Assembly: GCA_964603025.1 (NCBI GenBank)
Contig: CAZRTO010000067.1
Span: forward strand, 1-5,613
DNA: 5,613 nt
Origin: CALFCX01 sp964603025
GTDB lineage: Bacteria; Margulisbacteria; WOR-1; JAKLHX01
Direction of reading: 5' to 3'
The translations under genes and the position numbers were made by a program. Positions 1 to 4,958 of the stretch are shown here, one piece after another. The notes below the pieces were generated by a model. It did not search any database, was not told where the DNA came from, and was given only the letters and a program-made list of their open reading frames with translations. How positions within the stretch are numbered: position 1 is the stretch's first letter; the number at the start of each line of letters is the position of its first letter.

Positions 1-1356
1 AGCCAGGATTTCCAGCTTGAGCACCTTTGAAGAAGGCCCCTCCACCCTGCCGCGTTCATCAGCCCGCAGTCCCGCCACCCACAATATTTTTTCCCTGTCG
101 CAGACCACGGGAACCAATGAGCGCCGGTCCCTGGGAAGCTTGATATCAACAAAAAAGTCCTGCAGTTTTTTGAGGCCTTTCATTCCGAAAGGTATGAAAC
201 GGTCGCCAGGCAGGGGATTCCTTACCACCAGGCTCTTACCTCTTATCTTTGAAATATCAATGTATGCCGCCGAGGCGGGACATCTTTTGATGACTCCCTG
301 CGCACGCATCACGGAAGCTTTTATGCGCGCTCCCGCGGCTTTTACCGAGACAAGGCCTGGAATATCCAGACGGCATCTGTAAACAGGCTTTTTTAACGGC
401 CGCCTCTTTTTGTCCGTTATAAGGAATTCATTTTTATCCGCGAGAACGAATATCCCGCCCGGCAGACATACGCAGCCCTCAGCCAGAGAAAGGATATCCG
501 AAACATGGACCGAAGATATGTCGGTCAGGTCGCCTTTGAAATCCTCTATGGCGCCCCTCAGGATATACCCCTGAAGCTGCGCGGGAGCCGCCATAAGGCT
601 TTTTCTCTTCAGTCGCAGCCCGTCGCGCGCCCTTGTCAGTGCGCTCTTCATCGCTTTGGACACATACCGGTCGACAAGAGCACGGTCGCGGCAAAAACCC
701 TTGATCAGGGAGAGTATCTCCTTCTTGATCTGAGGGTTTTCCTTTTCCATCAGCGGAAGGACTATATTGCGTATCCTGTTACGGGTGAAACGGTTCTCCA
801 TGTTGCTGGCATCAACCCTGTATTTAAGGCCGTTCCTTCGGCAGTAATCGAGTATCTCCCTCTTGAAAACTCCAAGGAAGGGACGGATTATTTTACCTCT
901 GACCGGCGGGATCCCGCAAAGCCCCCTAAGACCCGTCCCCCTCAGCAATCTCATTAAAAAAGTCTCTATATTGTCATCGGCATGGTGGGCGAGCGCGATC
1001 TTGTCCGCACCGGCTTTTTTTGCCGCCCGCCCGAAGAATTCATAACGGACAAGCCGGCCGGCCTCTTCAATCGATATCTTTTTGTTTTTGGCGGACTTTT
1101 TTACGTCAGAGGTCTCTGTAATGAACGGGACATTCATGGCACGGCACAAAGCTCTTACATAGCGCTGGTCAGCCGCGGCATCTTCTCCTCTCAATCCGTG
1201 GTTTAAATGAGAGGCCACAGGCGTGTAACCCGAATTTTTCAAAAAATGCAGCAGGGCTACCGAGTCGGCTCCGCCCGAGACCGCGACAAGCACCTTCTGG
1301 CCCGGGGCGAGCATATCATGTTCTTTTATCGATCTTAAAGCTTTGTTCTCCAGCAT
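1..1356 (-). CDS. tilS: tRNA(Ile)-lysidine synthetase TilS (3' end just beyond window)
   Basis: TilS is a cytoplasmic ATP-dependent enzyme that joins lysine to C34 of the CAU anticodon of tRNA-Ile2, changing it to read AUA and accept isoleucine. My translation of the minus strand gives 452 residues with no stop before the left edge. The N-terminal PP-loop domain shows the ATP motif SGGADS (27-32), HLNHGLRG (50-57), an ExxGRxxRYxFF stretch (98-108), AHHADDNIET (123-132), RGTGLRG (139-145) and the D-N-F-RN-IR block (182-196). The C-terminal TilS domain is recognisable from PGDRF and GMKGLKKLQDFF to PRDRR and VPVV (381-418). At about 452+ residues it matches full-length TilS, so only a few codons should be missing. 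The ATG lies one base after the stop of the upstream membrane-protein gene and has no good Shine-Dalgarno, which suggests translational coupling. A second in-frame ATG (residue 15) is less likely because it shortens the lead-in to the PP-loop. Confidence 0.96.
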   Translation of the reverse strand, partial: MLENKALRSIKEHDMLAPGQKVLVAVSGGADSVALLHFLKNSGYTPVASHLNHGLRGEDAAADQRYVRALCRAMNVPFITETSDVKKSAKNKKISIEEAGRLVRYEFFGRAAKKAGADKIALAHHADDNIETFLMRLLRGTGLRGLCGIPPVRGKIIRPFLGVFKREILDYCRRNGLKYRVDASNMENRFTRNRIRNIVLPLMEKENPQIKKEILSLIKGFCRDRALVDRYVSKAMKSALTRARDGLRLKRKSLMAAPAQLQGYILRGAIEDFKGDLTDISSVHVSDILSLAEGCVCLPGGIFVLADKNEFLITDKKRRPLKKPVYRCRLDIPGLVSVKAAGARIKASVMRAQGVIKRCPASAAYIDISKIRGKSLVVRNPLPGDRFIPFGMKGLKKLQDFFVDIKLPRDRRSLVPVVCDREKILWVAGLRADERGRVEGPSSKVLKLEILA

Positions 1357-1357
1357 T

Positions 1358-1735
1358 TCAGGCCAGTCTGTCGGCGATATCGGATATGAACGGGATATCG
1401 GCTTTTTTGCCCATCAGAAAAACGAACGAACATTTGAGCATATATATCCAGAAAAAGAAAAAAATGACTCCGGACGATCTTCCGACCAACGACATATCGG
1501 CATAGGCGGAACCGGCGGCCGCGGCCGCTTTAAGGCATATCAATACCGCGACAAAAGAACACCATAAGAACATTGCCTGCGCCGCATTATACGCCATCCG
1601 TACGTTCTGCCGGCGCTCGGTAAAGAGTATGCTGAAGACAGGAAAGAATAAAAGATATGAGAGCACGACAAGCATCCGCTCATAAAAGGACAGATCCTCT
1701 TTGTTCCTGCCCGTGCCCCTATTATCCCTGATCAT
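1358..1735 (-). CDS. Small three-helix membrane protein, DUF4870/Tic20-like
   Basis: The 125-residue product has no catalytic motif that I recognise. It shows three hydrophobic segments at about residues 21-38, 53-74 and 88-108. The first two are joined by a charged turn (TERRQNVR, 39-46) followed by AYNAAQA (48-54), and the protein ends in a polar stretch KKADIPFISDIADRL. A short loop with a conserved N-x-AQA start to helix 2, and a closing segment like 'lPlig..a', is the layout of DUF4870/Tic20-like proteins, so I infer membership of that group. Their role in bacteria is not established. The start ATG is 17 nt after the stop of the upstream gene, with a GGAG about 11 nt before it, rather far for a Shine-Dalgarno. 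The stop is one base from the tilS ATG, so it probably shares a transcript with tilS. The run of five alanines (70-74) comes from a GC-rich GCGGCCGC repeat in the DNA. Confidence 0.8.
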   Translation of the reverse strand: MIRDNRGTGRNKEDLSFYERMLVVLSYLLFFPVFSILFTERRQNVRMAYNAAQAMFLWCSFVAVLICLKAAAAAGSAYADMSLVGRSSGVIFFFFWIYMLKCSFVFLMGKKADIPFISDIADRLA

Positions 1736-1752
1736 TTTTGACGCTGCTCCGG

Positions 1753-2262
1753 TTATATCTTACGGCTGTCATAAGCCCAATGCAGGACCGCCTGCCTCTG
1801 TCTCGGCCTGCAGGAGAGGTCCCTTTTCCTGCAGTTCTTTTTTATCTGGGCTATATGCCGGCCTATGGCCTTCCATCTCTTTATTTGTCTTTCGTCCTCG
1901 AACGGGATCCTGCGCCCCATGAAATAGCGGCAATACCACTGGAACCAGCCCCTGGGATCCTCGCTGTATATCCACCCCTTTTTTCTCCAGTACGAAAGCG
2001 GTTGCGAAGCATTGATGCCGAAATAGTTCAGCTGCGGATCGTGTTTGAGCGGATCGAGCCTGGCTTTTTTGAACCAGTCGACCGGAAATTCATCAACACA
2101 GTCGGTCATATACTTACCTCCGAACACGCCCATCTCAAGCATTTGTTTCGGGGTCAGTTCCGGCTTAAAATCCGGATGAAAATTCCGGCCGGCAGGCTCG
2201 GCAAGGTAATATACGTAGTTTCGCTGCATCCTGTCGTTCACAACGACTTTTTTAGGTTTCAT
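1753..2262 (-). CDS. Conserved Trp/Cys-rich protein of unknown function
   Basis: I do not know a function or an accepted name for this 169-residue soluble protein. It is rich in tryptophan (W63, 92, 97, 106, 109, 130, 162) and has four cysteines (55, 111, 144, 151) plus histidines at 74, 136 and 161. Its strongest blocks are FKPELTPKQMLEMGVFGGKY (32-51), LNYFGINASQPLSYWRKKGW (78-97), DPRGWFQWYCRYFMGRR (102-118) and a basic C-terminal helical part with RQIKRWKA and CRPRQRQA, ending in WAYDSRKI. From memory, very similar proteins occur in scattered bacteria and in fungi and algae, which I could not check. There is no signal peptide or membrane segment. The compositional pattern (basic, aromatic, Cys) could suit nucleic-acid or metal binding, but that is a guess. 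The ATG lies 29 nt after the tRNA 3' end with no clear Shine-Dalgarno, so it may be translated from a processed tRNA-mRNA transcript. Confidence 0.87.
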   Translation of the reverse strand: MKPKKVVVNDRMQRNYVYYLAEPAGRNFHPDFKPELTPKQMLEMGVFGGKYMTDCVDEFPVDWFKKARLDPLKHDPQLNYFGINASQPLSYWRKKGWIYSEDPRGWFQWYCRYFMGRRIPFEDERQIKRWKAIGRHIAQIKKNCRKRDLSCRPRQRQAVLHWAYDSRKI

Positions 2263-2273
2263 AAAACTATCGG

Positions 2274-2288
2274 TTTCGCAAAGCGAAA
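2274..2288. repeat. Short inverted repeat between tRNA and the 169-aa gene
   Basis: A perfect 6-bp inverted repeat, TTTCGC-AAA-GCGAAA on the plus strand, with a G-T and a G-C pair possible just outside it. On the minus-strand transcript it forms a small hairpin starting 3 nt after the tRNA discriminator base and ending 11 nt before the next start codon. The nearest T run (TTTT) is separated from the stem by several bases, so it is a poor Rho-independent terminator. A role in 3' processing of the tRNA is possible but unproven. Confidence 0.55.
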
Positions 2289-2291
2289 TCC

Positions 2292-2365
2292 TGCCGGGGG
2301 CCAGGATCGAACTGGCGACCTAGGGCTTATGAGTCCCTCGCTCTAACCAACTGAGCTACCCCGGC
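2292..2365 (-). tRNA. tRNA with CAT anticodon (elongator Met or Ile2)
   Basis: A complete 74-nt cloverleaf folds on the minus strand. The acceptor GCCGGGG pairs with CCCCGGC, the D arm is GCTC/GAGC around AGTTGGTTA, and the anticodon loop is CTCATAA (anticodon CAT, at 2327-2329). The variable loop is AGGTC, the T arm is GCCAG-TTCGATC-CTGGC, and the discriminator is A73. CCA is not encoded. G1-C72 is paired and the GGG/CCC pairs sit at 28-30/40-42 rather than 29-31/39-41, so it is not the initiator. The anticodon stem closes with an A31-G39 mismatch. CAT with A73 fits either elongator tRNA-Met or tRNA-Ile2, the substrate of TilS encoded downstream; sequence inspection alone does not settle which. 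It lies 55 nt after the DUF1015 gene and 29 nt before the next ORF, and I see no strong promoter of its own. Confidence 0.95.
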
Positions 2366-2392
2366 ATAATAAATTGCGAAGCAATTTATTAT
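2366..2392. repeat. Perfect 12-bp inverted repeat abutting the tRNA 5' end
   Basis: ATAATAAATTGC (2366-2377), a GAA spacer, and its exact complement GCAATTTATTAT (2381-2392). On the transcript strand the stem's last base is position -1 of the tRNA, so the hairpin and the acceptor stem meet exactly at the RNase P cleavage point. It lacks the GC-rich stem and trailing T run of a Rho-independent terminator, and the tRNA follows directly. Its core GCGAAGC resembles the GCAAAGCG core of the smaller inverted repeat on the other side of the tRNA. It may be a leader structure or a small REP/MITE-like element. Confidence 0.7.
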
Positions 2393-2394
2393 CC

Positions 2395-2415
2395 TTATTC
2401 CTTGTTCCTTACTCC
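2395..2415. repeat. Three heptad repeats (TTNNTCC)
   Basis: Three adjacent 7-bp units on the plus strand, TTATTCC, TTGTTCC and TTACTCC, read GGAGTAA-GGAACAA-GGAATAA on the transcript strand. Weaker copies flank them (ATTATCC at 2388-2394 and TTCTTCT at 2416-2422). They fill the gap between the DUF1015 stop and the inverted repeat before the tRNA. I do not know a function. Such short heptad runs often mark dispersed intergenic repeats. Confidence 0.55.
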
Positions 2416-2420
2416 TTCTT

Positions 2421-3668
2421 CTATCCGAGTCTTCGCATGACCAGGCCTGAAAGCACCTTTGGATAGAAGAACGTGGATTTTTGAGGCATGCGCGATCCGG
2501 CGTCCGCGGTCCCCATTATCTGCGAGACCGGTACGGGATTAAGCAGAAAAGCACATGTATGCGACCCGCTCCTTACCGAGGACAGGGCCTCTTTGTCATC
2601 GTGCGAATAAGATATGATCTCCCTGGCATGGTCGCCCTTGTGCTTGTCGAGTATGTCATCGAGCAAAAGGGAGTGCAGTATCGCGGTCTCTATTTCCGAC
2701 TGGTCCGCTCTGCCTTTTGCCTTCATGGTCCTGTTCTTGCCCACAGTATCCCTGAGCTTGAGCATGTACAACTTGTTGTCCCTTCTGCTGAAGAACCCGA
2801 ACACCCTGCCCTTGGCCTTGGATATTTTGTCGAAAGAATCTATCTCAACGATCAAGAAATATTTTTTTGCGGTGTTCTTTATAAGCTCAATATCCTCTTC
2901 CGGTATGTTCAAGAGCCTGTGTGTGGGCAGAACAAGAAGTCCCGGATCGGATTCTTCGACAAAATACGACAGGCAGAAGTTCCTCGGATCGGTCCCGTTA
3001 GGGTCCACATTGGATTCCCTGGCATGTTTAAAAGCGGTCTCAAACCTGTGGTGACCATCGGCTATATAGACAGGTTTTCCTTCAAAATCCGAGGAAAAAT
3101 CCGCTATCTCAGTTTTGTCTTCGACCCTCCACAGCGAATGAGAGCAGCCGCTCTCATCGAGAAAACTTATCGCAGGACCGGTTTCAGGCAGACTGACAGG
3201 ATACCCCTTGTATATCATAAATACCGGTTCGGTATTGGCTTGCGTGGCCTTAAGAAGCTTCATGCGATCTTCTTTGGGTTTGGAATAGGTGTTCTCATGG
3301 AACTTCACCTCTCCCTTCTCATCAAGCCTCACAAGCCCGAAAAAGCCCTTCCTGGAATATTTTTTGCCGTTGTGCGTGAACTGCTGCTGATATATGTACA
3401 TACAAGGCGTTTTATCCTCTGAAAGGATCCCGTTCTCGAGCCAGGAGCGAAGATATCCCGCGGCTCTTGTATAGCGGTTGTCCGTATCTCCGTCGGATGG
3501 CATATCCTTGCCGAGGATTATCCTGACGATATTATTTTCATTCCTGAAATAGAGCCTGTCCTGGTCTTTTTGTGAAATAACATCGTACGGAGGGCTTACA
3601 AGAGAGGATATATCCTGATGCCGCTCTGGATTATAAGTGATGCCTTTAAAAGGGACTATTCGCGCCAC
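2421..3668 (-). CDS. DUF1015 family protein
   Basis: A 415-residue soluble protein of the DUF1015 family (Pfam PF06245), whose biochemical role is not firmly established. With the GTG start, the family landmarks are SPPYDVI (25-31), a HENT segment (124-127), VYIADGHHRFETA (200-212), LPTHRLL (247-253), GRADQSEIE (319-327) and the C-terminal PQKSTFFYPK-LSGLV (395-409). The length is typical of the family. I chose GTG at 3668 because CAAGGAG lies 8 nt upstream and the protein then opens with ARIVPFKG, the usual beginning. A TTG seven codons earlier overlaps the proposed -10 box. The DGHHR motif recalls the DGxHR motif of ParB/Srx-fold proteins, including free-serine kinases, so a small-molecule kinase role is conceivable (inference). 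It is first in the minus-strand block leading to tRNA-CAT and tilS, and divergent from the response regulator. Confidence 0.93.
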   Translation of the reverse strand: MARIVPFKGITYNPERHQDISSLVSPPYDVISQKDQDRLYFRNENNIVRIILGKDMPSDGDTDNRYTRAAGYLRSWLENGILSEDKTPCMYIYQQQFTHNGKKYSRKGFFGLVRLDEKGEVKFHENTYSKPKEDRMKLLKATQANTEPVFMIYKGYPVSLPETGPAISFLDESGCSHSLWRVEDKTEIADFSSDFEGKPVYIADGHHRFETAFKHARESNVDPNGTDPRNFCLSYFVEESDPGLLVLPTHRLLNIPEEDIELIKNTAKKYFLIVEIDSFDKISKAKGRVFGFFSRRDNKLYMLKLRDTVGKNRTMKAKGRADQSEIETAILHSLLLDDILDKHKGDHAREIISYSHDDKEALSSVRSGSHTCAFLLNPVPVSQIMGTADAGSRMPQKSTFFYPKVLSGLVMRRLG

Positions 3669-3676
3669 AAAAAACA

Positions 3677-3683
3677 CTCCTTG
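3677..3683 (-). promoter_or_regulatory. Ribosome binding site deciding the GTG start of the DUF1015 gene
   Basis: CAAGGAG on the minus strand, followed by the 8-nt spacer TGTTTTTT and then GTG (3668-3666). It is the best Shine-Dalgarno in the window and supports GTG over the TTG at 3689, for which no ribosome binding site is visible. Confidence 0.8.
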
Positions 3684-3688
3684 ATTCA

Positions 3689-3718
3689 ATTATACAGAAA
3701 AACCGGGCGTGTTTGCAA
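3689..3718 (-). promoter_or_regulatory. Predicted sigma-70-type promoter of the DUF1015 gene
   Basis: On the minus strand, a consensus -10 TATAAT (3694-3689) is preceded after 18 nt by a -35-like TTGCAA (3718-3713), four of six matches to TTGACA. The predicted start of transcription falls near 3682, at the edge of the Shine-Dalgarno, giving a leader of only about 14 nt. That is tight but workable. The perfect -10 makes this the better of the two promoters in the intergenic region. Confidence 0.6.
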
Positions 3719-3741
3719 ATGGTTGACCGTTCTGTTAGAAT
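3713..3741 (+). promoter_or_regulatory. Predicted promoter of the response regulator, near leaderless
   Basis: On the plus strand, TTGCAA (3713-3718), 17 nt, then TAGAAT (3736-3741), five of six matches to TATAAT. A start about 7 nt downstream would be near 3748, only 3 nt before the ATG at 3751. No Shine-Dalgarno precedes that ATG, which is consistent with leaderless translation. The -35 hexamer is the same self-complementary TTGCAA used by the divergent promoter. Confidence 0.45.
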
Positions 3742-3750
3742 ATTCCCATA

Positions 3751-4182
3751 ATGGCGGACAATAAGATAAAAATACTGGTAGTGGACGACGAGCCCGGCGC
3801 TCTCGAATCTTTTCGGATGATCCTCGAAATAAAGGATTTTGAAGTGTCCACTTTCTCTAACGGGCTTGACGCCTTGGCACAGGCGGAAAAGACCCCGTTC
3901 GACATAGCGTTCATAGACCTCAAGATGCCGGTGATCGACGGGCTCGGGGTGCTAAAAAAACTCAAAGAAATATCCCCTTCCACGGAAGCGATAATCGTAA
4001 CGGCCTACGCGACTGAAGAATCCCAGGCCAACGCCATAACGCTTGGAGCGATGGAATACCTTAGAAAACCTTTCCTTATGGAAGAGATATTCTCCCTATG
4101 CGACAGGGCTCTCAGGAAAAAAAGGGAGAAAGAAAGCTCCGGGAAAAAGGCGGCCGGCCCGAATATAAGCAATATCCACTAG
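3751..4182 (+). CDS. Stand-alone response regulator receiver protein (CheY-like)
   Basis: A 143-residue cytoplasmic phospho-receiver. The receiver domain spans about residues 6-120: beta-1 KILVVDDE with the acidic pair D12-D13, the phosphoacceptor D56 in FIDLKMP, the switch T84 in IIVTAYA, and K106 in RKPF. All key residues are present, so it should accept phosphate from a histidine kinase. After the receiver comes only a short charged tail (about 122-143, KKREKESSGKK), with no DNA-binding or enzymatic output domain. It therefore probably acts by protein contact, as in Spo0F/CheY-type relays, or its partner is encoded elsewhere. No kinase is visible here. The ATG gives the standard N-terminus but lacks a Shine-Dalgarno. 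The gene ends convergently with uppP, sharing a CTAG. Confidence 0.95.
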   Translation: MADNKIKILVVDDEPGALESFRMILEIKDFEVSTFSNGLDALAQAEKTPFDIAFIDLKMPVIDGLGVLKKLKEISPSTEAIIVTAYATEESQANAITLGAMEYLRKPFLMEEIFSLCDRALRKKREKESSGKKAAGPNISNIH

Positions 4183-4955
4183 CCTCTAAACAGCAGCACG
4201 CTGAATATCAGTAGCCCAAAGACCAGCCTGTACCAGACAAACACATAGAAGGTGTGCGCCTGCAAGTAACGCAGCAGATATTTGATCGCCAAAACGCCCG
4301 CCACTGCGGAGAGAACCATCCCCGCGGCAAAACGCGAGGCATCATCCGCCGACAATCCGGAGAAAAAAATATGCCTCAATTTGTATATGCCCGCGCCCAG
4401 CGTGATCGGGGCTGCCAGCAAAAAAGAAAAACGGGCGGCCGCTTGTCTTTGCAGCCCCGTCATAAGTCCTGCGGTCATGGTTATGCCGGACCTTGATACT
4501 CCGGGTATCAGTGCAAGGGCCTGCATAAACCCGATAACAAGTGCGTCTTTTAACCCTACCTGCGCGATATCGCGGGTCTTCTTTCCATATGCTTCTGCAG
4601 CCCACAAAAGCAACCCCATAGCTATCATAGCTCCGCCGACAAATGCGGGCGACCTGAATACCGTCTCAAAATAGTCCTCGAACAGATATCCCGCGACAAC
4701 GGCGGGGATACATCCGAGTATTATAAGCCATAAAAGCGGTTTGCGCGGATCCCTGAGGATATCCATCCAATCTTTCCAGAAATATATGATGATGGACAAA
4801 AGCGTGCCCATATGAAGGGCCACATCAAAAACCAGCCCTGAGTCCTGCCATCCGAATAACCACGGCAGAACGAACAGATGTCCCGAACTGCTTATCGGCA
4901 GGAATTCGGTAATCCCCTGCACAGCCCCCAAAAAAGCTGCCTGAACGATCTCCAA
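4179..4955 (-). CDS. uppP: Undecaprenyl-diphosphatase UppP (BacA)
   Basis: An integral membrane enzyme that dephosphorylates undecaprenyl diphosphate to the monophosphate carrier lipid for peptidoglycan and other envelope polymers; in other bacteria it also confers bacitracin tolerance. The 258-residue product has both signature regions. One is Q13-x3-E17 within QGITEFLPISSSGH, with H26. The other is PGVSRSGIT (151-159), containing R155. Hydrophobic segments run throughout, and the length is normal for the family (about 255-275). The start is TTG: AAGGGGGG lies 8 nt upstream and the protein begins with the expected EIVQAAFLGAVQGITEFLP. The TTG is 3 nt after the stop of the upstream radical SAM gene, so the two are probably one operon. 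The stop codon interlocks with that of the response regulator on the other strand. Confidence 0.97.
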   Translation of the reverse strand: MEIVQAAFLGAVQGITEFLPISSSGHLFVLPWLFGWQDSGLVFDVALHMGTLLSIIIYFWKDWMDILRDPRKPLLWLIILGCIPAVVAGYLFEDYFETVFRSPAFVGGAMIAMGLLLWAAEAYGKKTRDIAQVGLKDALVIGFMQALALIPGVSRSGITMTAGLMTGLQRQAAARFSFLLAAPITLGAGIYKLRHIFFSGLSADDASRFAAGMVLSAVAGVLAIKYLLRYLQAHTFYVFVWYRLVFGLLIFSVLLFRG

Positions 4956-4958
4956 TGC

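Noticed and set aside
505..957. Plus-strand open frames opposite tilS (also 17-382, 863-1045, 982-1206)
   Set aside because: All are antisense to a TilS frame with every expected motif and show no protein-like motifs of their own.
1515..1528. Two overlapping GCGGCCGC palindromes as a regulatory or recombination site
   Set aside because: They encode the alanine run of the small membrane protein and are explained by GC-rich alanine codons.
1738..2346. A 202-codon open frame on the plus strand ending in a peptide like QDRTGDLGLMSPSL
   Set aside because: It is antisense to the conserved 169-aa gene, and its C-terminal peptide is the well-known false translation of the complement of a tRNA gene.
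2292..2365. tRNA gene as a possible integration (att) site
   Set aside because: No integrase, no direct repeat of the tRNA 3' end in the window, and the neighbours are ordinary chromosomal genes.
2366..2392. Inverted repeat as a Rho-independent terminator for the DUF1015 gene
   Set aside because: The stem is AT-rich, no T run follows it in the direction of transcription, and the tRNA begins immediately.
2481..3422. A 313-codon open frame on the plus strand
   Set aside because: It lies entirely opposite the DUF1015 coding frame, whose family motifs are clear; the opposing product has no recognisable domain.
3687..3689. TTG at 3689 as the start of the DUF1015 gene
   Set aside because: It overlaps the predicted -10 box and has no ribosome binding site, while the GTG at 3668 has a well-spaced AAGGAG and gives the family N-terminus.
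3723..3752. TTGACC (3723-3728) with CATAAT (3747-3752) as the response-regulator promoter
   Set aside because: The -10 would overlap the ATG at 3751, so transcription would start inside the gene whose N-terminus is clearly needed.
4152..4159. Palindrome GGCCGGCC near the end of the response regulator as a terminator stem
   Set aside because: It lies within the coding frame, is only 8 bp without a loop, and no T run follows.
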